DNA from: UBA6107 sp964390015
GTDB taxonomy: Bacteria > Chloroflexota > Anaerolineae > Anaerolineales > Anaerolineaceae
DNA: 64,000 nt
Assembly (NCBI GenBank): GCA_964390015.1
Contig: CAYMGO010000002.1
Location: 1-64,000 of the forward strand
Direction: 5' to 3'
The notes below the pieces were generated by a model. That model made no database searches and was not told the origin of the DNA. It was given only the letters and a program-made list of their open reading frames with translations. Made by a program: the position numbers and the translations under genes. Positions 26,712 to 35,704 of this stretch are shown here, one piece after another; the stretch's first letter is position 1; every line of letters begins with the position of its first letter.

Positions 26712-28027
26712 ATGACTATAAGCAATGAATTTTGGGAAAACTACCAAATTGCAGATAAAGATCTGGAAGACATTTATAACTACTTACTCGAAACTGAATC
26801 ACCATTAGACAAATTTGAAATCGCAAAGTTTTTGATCAATCGAACAACCGCTGAAATGGAAAAAGCCTTTTTGTCAGAGGCTGCTAAAGCTGGTGACCAA
26901 TACCTGCCAGACAAGACGTACTCGATTGGCGACAAATTGGTCTTTCCCGCAAAAGGCTCAATGAGAGGTAGCGTCAAATCCGTACGAAACGGCAACAATC
27001 CNNNNNNNNNNNNNNNNNNNNNNNNNNNNNNNNNNNNNNNNNNNNNNNNNNNNNNNNNNNNNNNNNNNNNNNNNNNNNNNNNNNNNNNNNNNNNNNNNNN
27101 NTGCCAATAAGTGACAACGAAAATTTAACTGAGTTCTCCTTAAACTACGCTCTCGAACAGGATGGAAGATTTGACGAGGTAGGTCCAGCCGGAATTACCC
27201 TGTGGTTCTTGAAACGCCTTGAACCTGAAGAGGTTCAACATCCGCCATTGACGCTGCAATTCCAAGGACACTTACCTGAAAATCCGAATTCGATTCCAGG
27301 ACTAGAGGAACTCAACAACCTGGTTGATGACGAACTCGAATTTGTGCAGCCCGGCAGCCGATCGGGAGAGATCACGATCAGCCTTTCATACCCACATTGG
27401 AGAGCTGGCACACTACCCCTAACAATTCGGAATAGCGAGATTTTTCCGACCGCTTACGAAACACCCAGAGTCAAATTCGAATTCTGTGATGCAACAACTC
27501 GGGCCAATTTCTCCGGTTGGGTTGTGCGTCCCTCTAAATATGTATACGGCTTGAAAGACTGGTACGACCAACAGGGAGTCATTCCCGGCAGTTACATCAC
27601 AATCAAAAAAAGCAACAATCCTGGTGAAGTGCTCGTTCAAACATCGAAGAGTAAAAATTCGCGCGATTGGATTCGTACGGTGTTGATCGGTACTGATGGA
27701 GGTATTGTTTTTGCTCTACTTAAACAGGTGATCAACTGCACGTATGACGACCGTATGGCGATCATGGTACCTGATGTTGATAGCCTGGACCGTAGTTGGA
27801 ATTCCAATAAATTCAAACAACCAATTGAAAAAGTAGTGTTTACGATTATGCGAGAAATTGGCAAACTGAACCTTCAAAATCAAATACACGCGCAGGAATT
27901 ATATTCAGCGGTCAATATTGTCAGACGCACACCACCCAGTGTGATACTATCTGTACTCCATACCCAACCATGGGCGACCCATCTTGGCGATCTATATTTC
28001 AAACTTGAAGAAAACTCAGCGCCATGA
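26712..28027 (+). CDS. Protein of unknown function, interrupted by an assembly gap
   Basis: I do not recognise this gene. The 5' part (26712-27001, ~96 residues) is helical and winged-helix-like (LEDIYNYLLETESPLDKFEI then FLINRTT), followed by an SH3-like strand segment (YSIGDKLVFPAKGSMRGSV). After the 100-N gap an open frame continues from 27102 without a stop to 28027 (~308 residues). It contains TLPLTIRNSEIFPTAYETPR and WVVRPSKYVYGLKDWYDQQG, a beta-rich nucleic-acid-protein-like look. The frames on the two sides differ relative to the N count, so the gap length is not 100 or two genes are present. The ATGA overlap with the next gene suggests a pair. A possible -10 TATAAT lies at 26670-26675. 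Confidence 0.6.
27002..27101. other. Assembly gap (100 N) inside the unknown gene
   Basis: Exactly 100 unknown bases. Flanks show no shared end sequence. The coding frame changes across it, so the stated length should not be trusted. Confidence 0.98.
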
Positions 28028-28455
28028 CAGATCAAAAAACCTTTAGTTTCGTAAAACCCTCGCTCTCTACACCATATCACATAGATTTTGAATGGTGGAA
28101 GACTCATGATTCCAACTGGCGCGTATTTCTTTTTAGTTGTCTTTGTCCTGAACATCAGTCGCAATTTGAAGATCAAAATGGTGAATTCTTTATTGATTGG
28201 ATTGATCCTGATACCGCAGAAATTCATCAGGTTGATGGATTGCAATCCACATTGATGGACCATTGCGCCAAGCAGGACACCTTCTTAACAGTTCAAACTG
28301 CACTTGTTGATGCAATATTCCGCGTGTTCATTGCTAATGGAAATACCCCTCTAAGCTCGATTGAATTGTCTGATAAAATTAATAAACCTGCAGAGACCAT
28401 CCTGCGAACATTATCCGGCCCCCAGGTGTACAAGGGAATTCGTCCCTGTCGATAA
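28024..28455 (+). CDS. Protein of unknown function with winged-helix-like C-terminus
   Basis: Protein of 143 residues without a family I recognise. The N-terminal ~75 residues contain aromatic strands (PYHIDFEWWKTHDSNWRVFL, CLCPEHQSQF). The C-terminal ~60 residues (ALVDAIFRVFIANGNTPLSS followed by IELSDKINKPAETILRTLSG) read like a small winged-helix DNA-binding fold of the 'PRSIxELA' kind. It overlaps the preceding unknown gene by 4 nt (ATGA), so the two are probably made together and may form a complex. It ends 5 nt before tRNA-Arg. Confidence 0.6.
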   Translation: MTDQKTFSFVKPSLSTPYHIDFEWWKTHDSNWRVFLFSCLCPEHQSQFEDQNGEFFIDWIDPDTAEIHQVDGLQSTLMDHCAKQDTFLTVQTALVDAIFRVFIANGNTPLSSIELSDKINKPAETILRTLSGPQVYKGIRPCR

Positions 28456-28460
28456 CAACT

Positions 28461-28533
28461 GCCCTCGTAGCTCAATGGACAGAGCACCGGACTTCTAATC
28501 CGATGGTTGTGGGTTCGACTCCCACCGAGGGCG
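28461..28533 (+). tRNA. tRNA-Arg (UCU anticodon)
   Basis: Cloverleaf of 73 nt: acceptor GCCCTCG pairs with CGAGGGC, D-stem GCTC/GAGC, anticodon loop CTTCTAA giving UCU, T-arm GTGGG TTCGACT CCCAC, discriminator G. CCA is not encoded. The top pair of the anticodon stem (27-43) is a C-A mismatch. Confidence 0.95.
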
Positions 28534-28560
28534 CTCTATTGTTTAACGAAAAGAAAGATT

Positions 28561-30309
28561 ATGAAAACAATTACTAAAACCACAAAGAAACAATGGTTTG
28601 TGATGGATGTCCACATTCACACTCCTGCTTCGCTTGATTATCAACAACCAGATGTGACTTTCCTTGATATCTTACAAAAAGCCGAAAATCGCGGACTCGA
28701 CATTGTTTCATTTACTGATCACAACACCATATCTGGTTATGGCAAACTACGCAACGAAATTGAGCAGCTAGAACTACTTGAAAAACTTGGAAGGCTTCTT
28801 CCCGATGAGAGCAAACGCCTGCAGGAATATCGCAGACTGCAGAAGAAAGTGCTGCTTTTACCTGGAATTGAATTCACCGCGACTTTTGGTTTTCATATTA
28901 TCGGAATTTTTTCGCCCCACAAAACTGTGAGAGAAATTGAGCATGTCCTGCTCGATCTAGGCATTCCGCCTGACGGTCTTGATGACGGAAATCCAGCAAT
29001 TGGCGCTTCGGTTGATGTCTTGACAGCCTATCGCATTATCAACGAAGCGGGTGGTATTGTCATCGCCGCTCACGCGAATTCCACTAATGGGGTCGCGATG
29101 CGCGGATTAAGTTTCGGCGGTCAAACACGAATTGCCTACACCCAGGATAAGCATCTTCATGCGTTGGAAGTCACCGACCTCGACCTGAAGGGACCTCGCG
29201 CCACAGCTGCGTTCTTCAACGGCACAAAGCCTGAATATCCTCGCCGAATGCACTGTATCCAGGGCTCCGACGCACACCGCCTAACCACTGATGCAACCAG
29301 AAAAAAGAACCCCGGAGTTGGCGACCGTGCAACCGAAGTGTTCTTGAATGATCTTAGTTTTGAGAGTCTTCTCGAACTTTTCAATTCCAATGATTTTTCT
29401 CGAACTCGCCCTCATCGTATCTCATTTGAACCAGCGACCGATTTTATTCAAATCGCCAGGGATGAAGGACCGAACATCATTCAGGATTTCCATGAAAACA
29501 TCAGCATCAGAGGCGGCAACCTTCATGCGGTCCTTGCTGATATATGCGCTTTCCTCAACACAAACGGTGGTACTTTATATATTGGTGTGTCCAGCGATTC
29601 ATCAAAACCTGTAGCGGGAATCAATAATGCTGAACAGGCAGTCAAACAACTGGAAAAGGAAATCCAAAACAGGATAAGCCCTCCTGTTCACCTTTCTCTT
29701 GACCTGCAAAAACACAAGAATCAATCGATTATTCGTATTTTGATCCCGCGTGGAGATGATGCACCATACGCCCTCGACGAAAACAAGGTTTACATACGCG
29801 ACGAGGATGAAACCAATATTGCGGTTCGTGATGAGATTGTCACCCTCGTCCTCCGGGGAAAAGAACACGCCCAGGAAATACAACTGCCACCGCCGGTTTT
29901 ACCAGCCCGTAAAGATACATCACCTTTAGTTGCGTCAGAGGATTCATCTCACGAACGGGTCGAACCTCGGACGGGGGTTGAAGTTATCACGCCCGTTATT
30001 CGTGGAGGTAAAAGTTTCTTTACGATGCGTGATCTACGAAACGGCAACATCGTAAAAAACGTCACAGTTGCCTCAGCTCGCAGGCTTTGGCATTACGCTA
30101 TAACCAAATACAATGAGATCATTCCTCAGTTGGAAACACTGGACATCAACTGGCAGGGTGAATACGGCATGATCAGGCAGTATTCCCAGGGTAAGAACAC
30201 ATTGTTAGACCTTATCTTGCGGACAAACGATGGATACAGGTTGTTCTTTGGTGTTACGCCTGACGGCATCCATGGTGAATGGCGTGTTTTCCTGAAAGAA
30301 GAGGAATAA
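28561..30309 (+). CDS. PHP-domain phosphoesterase fused to an AlbA_2/Schlafen-type domain
   Basis: Protein of 582 residues with two recognisable parts. Residues ~12-270 form a PHP metal-dependent phosphoesterase: DVHIHTPASLDY (HxH), FTDHNTISGYGKL (D-H-N), LLPGIEFTATFGFHIIGIFS (E and H), AAHANST and QGSDAHRL (DxH). Residues ~300-440 form an AlbA_2 (Schlafen-like) putative nucleic-acid/ATP domain: EGPNIIQDFHENISIRGGNL, ICAFLNTNGGTLYIGVSSDS and NKVYIRDEDETNIAVRDEI. The C-terminus (~500-580) is beta-rich. ATG 28561 is used, 28 nt after the tRNA-Arg; AAGAAAGATT precedes it. A nuclease or phosphatase acting on nucleic acid is plausible, but the substrate is unknown. Confidence 0.85.
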   Translation: MKTITKTTKKQWFVMDVHIHTPASLDYQQPDVTFLDILQKAENRGLDIVSFTDHNTISGYGKLRNEIEQLELLEKLGRLLPDESKRLQEYRRLQKKVLLLPGIEFTATFGFHIIGIFSPHKTVREIEHVLLDLGIPPDGLDDGNPAIGASVDVLTAYRIINEAGGIVIAAHANSTNGVAMRGLSFGGQTRIAYTQDKHLHALEVTDLDLKGPRATAAFFNGTKPEYPRRMHCIQGSDAHRLTTDATRKKNPGVGDRATEVFLNDLSFESLLELFNSNDFSRTRPHRISFEPATDFIQIARDEGPNIIQDFHENISIRGGNLHAVLADICAFLNTNGGTLYIGVSSDSSKPVAGINNAEQAVKQLEKEIQNRISPPVHLSLDLQKHKNQSIIRILIPRGDDAPYALDENKVYIRDEDETNIAVRDEIVTLVLRGKEHAQEIQLPPPVLPARKDTSPLVASEDSSHERVEPRTGVEVITPVIRGGKSFFTMRDLRNGNIVKNVTVASARRLWHYAITKYNEIIPQLETLDINWQGEYGMIRQYSQGKNTLLDLILRTNDGYRLFFGVTPDGIHGEWRVFLKEEE

Positions 30310-30333
30310 CAGCATAAGGCGTCAAACATGTCG

Positions 30334-30366
30334 AACATGGAAGGGTTTTCCCCTTCCATGTTTTTT
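30334..30366 (+). terminator. Intrinsic terminator after PHP-AlbA_2 gene
   Basis: A 12-bp perfect stem (AACATGGAAGGG / CCCTTCCATGTT) with a 5-nt loop TTTTC and a run of six T. It ends the transcript of the PHP gene. Confidence 0.9.
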
Positions 30367-30402
30367 AAGATTATAATTCTCGCTAGTTCTTAGGATAAAT
30401 CA

Positions 30403-31104
30403 ATGAACCCAGTCTTTCACCTTTATCAACTTCAAAAGATCGATACACAATTGTTAGGTAATTCAAATCGCTTACACACGATAGATGCAATGTTGTTGAA
30501 TGACAACACCGTTAAACGGGCAAAATTTGAGGTTGACCGAATTTCCAGTGAACTCAACACGCTGCTAGCAGCTAGCAGAGAACTTGACGAAAAGATCTTG
30601 TCCCGTCGTAACAAACTTGAACAATCTGAATCCTCCCTATATTCAGGTACGATAAAAAATCCTAAAGAATTACAGGACCTGCAAAAAGAGATCACCTTTA
30701 TAAAATCAAATATTGCAGACCTTGAAGATGAGCAATTGGATGTGATGATCAAAATTGATACTTCGCAGGACATTCACAATTCCTCGTTAGAACTTCTTAA
30801 ATCCGCACAAATCGATTTCGAATCAAGAAACCATACGCTTATCAATGAAAAGCAACAACTTTCATACGAAAACGCTCGCCTTAGCGAAGAACGCGAAATG
30901 ATCACATCACAAATAAGCACCGAATTGTTATCAAGCTATGAGGTGCTTCGCAGTAAGAAAAACAGCATAGCAATATCCAGGGTGGAGGATCAAACCTGCT
31001 CAGTTTGCGGCTCAACCCTTACACCAGCTGAATGCCAATCTGCTAAAGCAAGCACAGGAAATATCCGGTGTTCAGTGTGTGGAAGAATTCTTTATGCAGA
31101 TTAA
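30403..31104 (+). CDS. Coiled-coil protein with C4 zinc ribbon (COG1579 type)
   Basis: Protein of 233 residues. Residues ~1-175 are a long antiparallel coiled coil (LYQLQKIDTQLL..., YSGTIKNPKELQDLQKEITF at about 80-100). Residues ~197-231 form a zinc ribbon CSVCGSTLTPAECQ ... IRCSVCGRILY with two CxxC pairs. This matches the COG1579 family, whose function is not established; a nucleic-acid or secretion-related role has been proposed for some members. The conserved P-K-E-L-Q-x-L-Q motif at the coil tip is present. The NACHT gene follows after 11 nt. Confidence 0.88.
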   Translation: MNPVFHLYQLQKIDTQLLGNSNRLHTIDAMLLNDNTVKRAKFEVDRISSELNTLLAASRELDEKILSRRNKLEQSESSLYSGTIKNPKELQDLQKEITFIKSNIADLEDEQLDVMIKIDTSQDIHNSSLELLKSAQIDFESRNHTLINEKQQLSYENARLSEEREMITSQISTELLSSYEVLRSKKNSIAISRVEDQTCSVCGSTLTPAECQSAKASTGNIRCSVCGRILYAD

Positions 31105-31115
31105 CTGAGATCTCC

Positions 31116-33458
31116 ATGCCCAAACCTGATCTGTTTTCTCTTTTGATTGGTCTGAGTATTGGTATTCTGCTTGTTTTTTTATTTACGCGCCCCGGATTTC
31201 ACAAGGTATTTACCAAATTATCACTGCCAAGAATAAAGAGAGATAATTCTGTCCAGAACACTGAACTTGTCTTTAGAAAACATTTATTAAGAAAACTTGA
31301 AGCTCTTCACCTGGCACCGAATTTCTGTCGATTAAGTGACATTTACATATCTCAAAAACTTATCAGCAATCCACTTTTTCTCAGTCAAAATGTTGATCTT
31401 GAAGAAGTGCCCGCTGTTTTACTAAACCCGCTCTCGATTGCAGAAATCCCTGAGTTGAGTAAAACACATCCACTCCCTCTGCTCACACTTAGTGAGGCTT
31501 TATCTGGAGGCAGGAATATTGTCATCAAGGGTCGGATTGGATGTGGCAAAACAACAGCTCTTGCGCACCTCGCAATAGAAATCCTGGAAAATACATGCTC
31601 AATTCAGGGACTAAACAATTACCTGCCCATCTACATACACGTACGAGACCTAATTACTTCTGTCGATGATGGGGATTTCGAAAAAATTGTGGTTGATGGT
31701 CTAACCCATCGGATGCAAGATGTAAAAAGATCGACTATTCTATCGATTCTCAATAAATATCGTGATGCTCATCAACTTCTCTTACTGATAGATGGTCTTG
31801 ATGAGTTATTACCCGATGGTTTTGCCAACATGACTGACCTCATTTCCAGGTATTCCCAAACACAACCCCTGGTGCAAATCGTCACAACCTCCGGTCCATT
31901 TTATGTTGGATGTCTGCTAAAAGCGGGATTCGTTCCTCTTTCGCTGACACCGCCAGGACCATCAGATCATTGTGAACTGATCGACAGGTATATTGACCTG
32001 TACCCGTCTGAAATCCTTCCAGCTGAAAAAATAGTGCTCCGAAAATGGTTAAAACTGGACATTCACTCGAATGACCTGTTCACAACGAGTATCGAGATAA
32101 TTTCTAAACTTTCTCAAAATCCAAGTGTATCGCGTAGCGCTCTAGATAATTACTCATTACAAATATCCAACTTTGCCTTAACCTTGCCTGATCTAGTAAA
32201 AATTGCTGACCTTGGTACACCGGACCAGTCACTTAATTTTTCAATGGAGAAATTGAGGGATTGCCTTTTGGGTTTGATCCAAAACAGAGAGCCTCTAAGT
32301 CTTGCCAAACCAACCATTGATTCAATAATTTCCTCGCTGGTAGAATGGAATGTTCTCGCCTGTAAACCAGATGGTCTTTACTGTTTTTCACAACCTGAAT
32401 TTCTCAGTATTTTATTAGCGTTATCAGATAAAAATATGAAGTTTTCTGATCTTGATAGGCTGATTCGGTCCCCTCTTGAATACCGGATAACGCAATTATC
32501 AAAGGACACTAATTATCTGGCCAATTGGCTCAAAATTATTGATCCCGAACATCACTGGTACTCGTTTGTTATACTCGATCATTTGTTTGCCAAAAATGAG
32601 AAGTCAATAATTACTGATACAGAATCAGAAAAGCTGGCCAGAACAATAGCCTCCCCACGAACATCGCTTACATTGAAATATATTTATGCCAATATTCTTT
32701 ACTATACGAAACCTCAAGTATTAAAGTATCTATTGGATCGTTTCGCTTTTTCAAGCGATGCTGAGTTGATCTCGCTAATCTCACTTTTTGCCGGGAAACC
32801 TAAGATTACATTGTCGCCAGAAATTTGTGAACAATTCGTGTCTGTAGATAATAGTCCTCAGCGGAACAATTACCTCCTGGCGCTGATTAATCATCCTGAA
32901 ACGGATGAATCGGGATTGATCGATGCGGAAATGTGTGGGTTGTCTGGAAAAAAAATCGCAGAACTTCTGGCATTTTCTGGTCAAGAAGGAAAAAATCGTC
33001 TTTTTGAATATTCCCATGCCGAGAATGCAAATTGCCGGCGTAATGCTGTTTACGGTTTACGCTTATTAAATGAGCCCTGGGTGGATAATGAATTGGAACA
33101 GCTGAATAAATCGGATAAGGTGTGGATGGTGCGTGATGCAGCTGCTCAAGCGATGGAAAATCGTTGGGATCCAAAAATATTTGCCCCGCAAGTAATTCCC
33201 GCGATCGATCGGAATCCTGAAATTATTAAATTCGCAACCGAAAACAAAATTCCTATTCCCCAAAGTGGATTTCCCGGCATACTTTTAGAGAAAATGGTCG
33301 CATCTCAAGATTACCTTGTGCAGCTATTGGGAATTCAATACCTTTTTTCGATGCCCGGCCCTCAAAGTGTGAATATATTGAGAACTTTGGTTGATCATTC
33401 AAATCCAGTCAGGGAAGTCGCCTTTTATGCACTCCAGGAAATGATCTTTTCCGAATGA
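31116..33458 (+). CDS. Membrane-anchored NACHT-type STAND NTPase with HEAT-like repeats
   Basis: Protein of 780 residues. One N-terminal membrane helix (about residues 6-25, SLLIGLSIGILLVFLF) anchors it. The NACHT/STAND NTPase follows: Walker A IKGRIGCGKTTALAHLA (about 138-154) and Walker B HQLLLLIDGLDELLPDGF (about 215-232) with the D-G-x-D-E signature. The last ~250 residues are short helical HEAT-like repeats (NCRRNAVYGLRLLNEPWVDN, MVRDAAAQAMENRW, PVREVAFYALQEMIF). I use ATG 31116 after the zinc-ribbon gene; an upstream in-frame start overlaps that gene. STAND NTPases sense ligands and act as signalling or defence switches; no effector domain is visible here, so the role is open. Confidence 0.85.
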   Translation: MPKPDLFSLLIGLSIGILLVFLFTRPGFHKVFTKLSLPRIKRDNSVQNTELVFRKHLLRKLEALHLAPNFCRLSDIYISQKLISNPLFLSQNVDLEEVPAVLLNPLSIAEIPELSKTHPLPLLTLSEALSGGRNIVIKGRIGCGKTTALAHLAIEILENTCSIQGLNNYLPIYIHVRDLITSVDDGDFEKIVVDGLTHRMQDVKRSTILSILNKYRDAHQLLLLIDGLDELLPDGFANMTDLISRYSQTQPLVQIVTTSGPFYVGCLLKAGFVPLSLTPPGPSDHCELIDRYIDLYPSEILPAEKIVLRKWLKLDIHSNDLFTTSIEIISKLSQNPSVSRSALDNYSLQISNFALTLPDLVKIADLGTPDQSLNFSMEKLRDCLLGLIQNREPLSLAKPTIDSIISSLVEWNVLACKPDGLYCFSQPEFLSILLALSDKNMKFSDLDRLIRSPLEYRITQLSKDTNYLANWLKIIDPEHHWYSFVILDHLFAKNEKSIITDTESEKLARTIASPRTSLTLKYIYANILYYTKPQVLKYLLDRFAFSSDAELISLISLFAGKPKITLSPEICEQFVSVDNSPQRNNYLLALINHPETDESGLIDAEMCGLSGKKIAELLAFSGQEGKNRLFEYSHAENANCRRNAVYGLRLLNEPWVDNELEQLNKSDKVWMVRDAAAQAMENRWDPKIFAPQVIPAIDRNPEIIKFATENKIPIPQSGFPGILLEKMVASQDYLVQLLGIQYLFSMPGPQSVNILRTLVDHSNPVREVAFYALQEMIFSE

Positions 33459-33461
33459 TCC

Positions 33462-33779
33462 TCAGGCAGCAAGATGCAGCAATAATTTTTGCTGAACAAG
33501 CTCAGAATCAACTCCGATGATTGAAACCAGTTTATCGTGCCCGGTTTGACCGGCGACGATTTCGATGCTTGATATTGGAACATCCAGTACATCTGACAGG
33601 AACTTGATCAAAGCTTTGTTGGCTTTCCCTTCAACTGGCGGTGCGGTAAGTCGGATTTTTACGGTTCCATCATCTAGAATGGCAAATATTTCATTCTTTG
33701 CTGTTCGAGGTGTAACCCGAACGGCGATCGCAGCTCCAGTCTTACCGTCATGAAGTACAAAATCTCGTTTATTTTTCAT
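33462..33779 (-). CDS. yggU: DUF167 family protein (YggU-like)
   Basis: Cytosolic 105-residue protein of the DUF167/YggU family: IAVRVTPRTAKNEIFAILDD, the signature VKIRLTAPPVEGKANKALIK (about 47-66) and VEIVAGQTGHDKLVSI-like ending IEIVAGQTGHDKLVSI. Function is unknown. It follows yggT by one nucleotide and lies in the usual pgeF-yggS-yggT-yggU order. Convergent with the NACHT gene, leaving 3 nt between stops. Confidence 0.9.
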   Translation of the reverse strand: MKNKRDFVLHDGKTGAAIAVRVTPRTAKNEIFAILDDGTVKIRLTAPPVEGKANKALIKFLSDVLDVPISSIEIVAGQTGHDKLVSIIGVDSELVQQKLLLHLAA

Positions 33780-33780
33780 A

Positions 33781-34023
33781 TTACAAGAACCTTAAGATTA
33801 TGTACTCGATCACCTGGATCACGACCAACAGAATGACAGGGCTGAAATCAAGGTTACTGATTGGTGGTACGATGCGCCTGATCGGATCCAGCATCGGATT
33901 GACAATACTATCCAGAATTTGCCTGAATCGATTGTGAGGAGGAACAAAGAACGAGATCAATATGTCAACAATGACAATCATTGTTAGCAGGCGAAAAAAT
34001 AATTGTACAATTGAATAAATCAT
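33781..34023 (-). CDS. yggT: YggT family membrane protein
   Basis: Integral membrane protein of 80 residues with two helices and the conserved cytoplasmic loop SIVNPMLDPIRRIVPPISNLDFSPVI (seen as NPMLDPIRRIVPP then LDFSPVI). The family is found near cell-division and membrane-insertion genes, and osmotic-stress and photosystem assembly roles have been suggested. Lies 15 nt downstream of yggS and one nucleotide before yggU. Confidence 0.9.
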   Translation of the reverse strand: MIYSIVQLFFRLLTMIVIVDILISFFVPPHNRFRQILDSIVNPMLDPIRRIVPPISNLDFSPVILLVVIQVIEYIILRFL

Positions 34024-34038
34024 ACGTGCGATTATAAC

Positions 34039-34755
34039 CTATGGATAGGTTCTCTCTCCCATAATAGCTTCACCAATCCTTACATACGTGGCACCTTCCT
34101 GGATGGCTACTTCATAATCCTGACTCGTACCCATTGAGAGTTGAGTCAACAATGGTAACCTATACCTCTCTTGAATGTCTTCAAGTAACAAACGGCAACC
34201 TCTGAAAACCCACCTGCTCTCTTCTGCCGTCGTTGAAAATGGCGGCATCGTCATGAGCCCACAAAAATCCAGGAAATTTAAATGTATTAACTGCTCAATT
34301 TCCGCGTAAAAATGATCTTTATCTTCTGTAGATTGGATTCGGTAACCTTGCTTGTTCTCTTCACCGCTAATGTTTACTTCAACAAGAACCGGCAATTTCA
34401 GACCAGTATTGCTGCATGCCTGGTTAAGTTTTTTGGCGACATCCAGGCGATCGATCGTGTGAACACAATCGCAACTGTCCACGATGTATTTGATCTTTCT
34501 GCTCTGAATATGGCCGATCATGTGCCAGTGAGCTGAAAATTCAACAGGTACGGATCGTTTCTTCTCAAATGCTTCTTGAGGGTAATTCTCGCCCAATGCT
34601 GTTGCGCCAGCCTTTAATACTTCGATAATTTTATCCACAGGTTGTTTCTTTGTTACCACCACAAGTTTGACACTTTTTGGATCACGACCCGAATCGCCAC
34701 AGGCTTTATTGATATTTTCTGTAATTCTCAAATACCGGTCTTTTACTGCTTCCAT
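34039..34755 (-). CDS. yggS: YggS-type pyridoxal phosphate homeostasis protein
   Basis: Cytosolic PLP-binding TIM-barrel protein of 238 residues (PROSC/YggS). Motifs: KLVVVTKKQPVDKIIEVLKA with the PLP lysine (about residue 32), GENYPQEAFEKK, WHMIGHIQSRKIKYI (typical 'HfIG.lQ.NK'), VLVEVNISGEENKQGY, GLMTMPPF and LSMGTSQDYEVAIQEGATYVR containing the phosphate-binding S-M-G-T/M-S. ATG 34755 is preferred to an in-frame TTG at 34761. It begins 2 nt after the pgeF stop. Confidence 0.93.
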   Translation of the reverse strand: MEAVKDRYLRITENINKACGDSGRDPKSVKLVVVTKKQPVDKIIEVLKAGATALGENYPQEAFEKKRSVPVEFSAHWHMIGHIQSRKIKYIVDSCDCVHTIDRLDVAKKLNQACSNTGLKLPVLVEVNISGEENKQGYRIQSTEDKDHFYAEIEQLIHLNFLDFCGLMTMPPFSTTAEESRWVFRGCRLLLEDIQERYRLPLLTQLSMGTSQDYEVAIQEGATYVRIGEAIMGERTYP

Positions 34756-34757
34756 AA

Positions 34758-35704
34758 TCAATTCTCTTTCAATCCAACAACGGCCGCGAAGCGACCTGTG
34801 AGCCCATTTTCAACGCGGTGGCTGTACCATCTTGTCGTATCGCAGGCTGTGCATAATTGAGCATTCACAATTCTACGTACGCCTGATTTCGTCAATAAAT
34901 GGCTGTTGGCCTGCCATAGATCCATATATACCTTGTTTTCCCTGGTAATCAGCATATCGTTTTCAAAACCTGAAAAGCTGTTTTTTACCTGGTTGATCAC
35001 ATTTTCGCCAATTTCGTAATGGTCTGGTCCAATGGATGGACCTATTCCTGCAATAATATCTGCCGGCTCGCAACCATAATCGTGAATAAGCATCTCAACT
35101 GCCTTCATAACAATCCGATTGACGGTGCCTTGCCATCCTGCATGTACTATTCCAACAACTTGCACTACTGGATCATACAGAAGAATTGGCACACAATCAG
35201 CAAAACGCATCAGCAGNNNNNNNNNNNNNNNNNNNNNNNNNNNNNNNNNNNNNNNNNNNNNNNNNNNNNNNNNNNNNNNNNNNNNNNNNNNNNNNNNNNN
35301 NNNNNNNNNNNNNNNNGCACTACTGGATCATACAGAAGAATTGGCACACAATCAGCAAAACGCATCAGCAGTGTCACTTCAGGGTTGGTTGTGAAGATCC
35401 CATCTGCTTTGATCCTTTGTTTTGATGCTTCTAGCGGGGAATCGGTGCAAACGATGTTATTACCATGAACTTGCCATACTTCGTAAAGTGAATCGATTGT
35501 TCTTCCAATGGATTTAAGTACTCTGTGTTTGTTTTCGGTTACATGTTCAGGCTCATCATCAATGGATCCACCGAGATTTAACGAACGAAAATGTCTTTCG
35601 CTAACACCACCCTTTCGTGTAAAAAAGCCGTGGACAACCCCAGAAAATTCTGGATTTGAAAATGCATAATACTCCACGCCATTTTCACTCGCGAAAAAAG
35701 TCAT
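34758..35704 (-). CDS. pgeF: Purine nucleoside phosphorylase-type laccase-domain protein (PgeF/YfiH), split by a false gap
   Basis: Peptidoglycan-editing / purine nucleoside phosphorylase family protein. It appears broken by a 100-N run, but the 55 bases on both sides of the run are identical, so the two contigs simply overlap. Removing one copy plus the N run (155 bases) gives 792 nt, an intact 263-residue frame. Motifs: GFFTRKGGVSERHFRSLNLG (about residues 22-41), YEVWQVHGNNIVC (metal H), LLMRFADCVPILLYDP (metal C in the ADC motif), GIVHAGWQGTVNRIV (metal H) and IGPSIGPDHYEIG. ATG 35704 overlaps the DUF2085 stop by 4 nt. Confidence 0.93.
35162..35371. repeat. 55-bp direct repeat flanking a 100-N gap (assembly artefact)
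   Basis: Bases 35162-35216 and 35317-35371 are identical (both begin GCACTACTGG and end CATCAGCAG), with the N run 35217-35316 between them. The repeat falls inside pgeF and duplicates part of its coding sequence. The simplest reading is an unmerged overlap between contig ends. Confidence 0.95.
35217..35316. other. Assembly gap (100 N) inside pgeF
   Basis: Exactly 100 unknown bases flanked by identical 55-bp ends. The true distance is negative (overlap of 55 bp). Confidence 0.98.

Noticed and set aside
35119..35468. Plus-strand frames spanning the N run in pgeF
   Set aside because: Created by the duplicated 55-bp flank and N's; the minus-strand laccase-domain gene explains the region.
34758..35704. 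pgeF as a pseudogene or two genes
   Set aside because: The flanks of the gap are identical and merging them restores the frame exactly.
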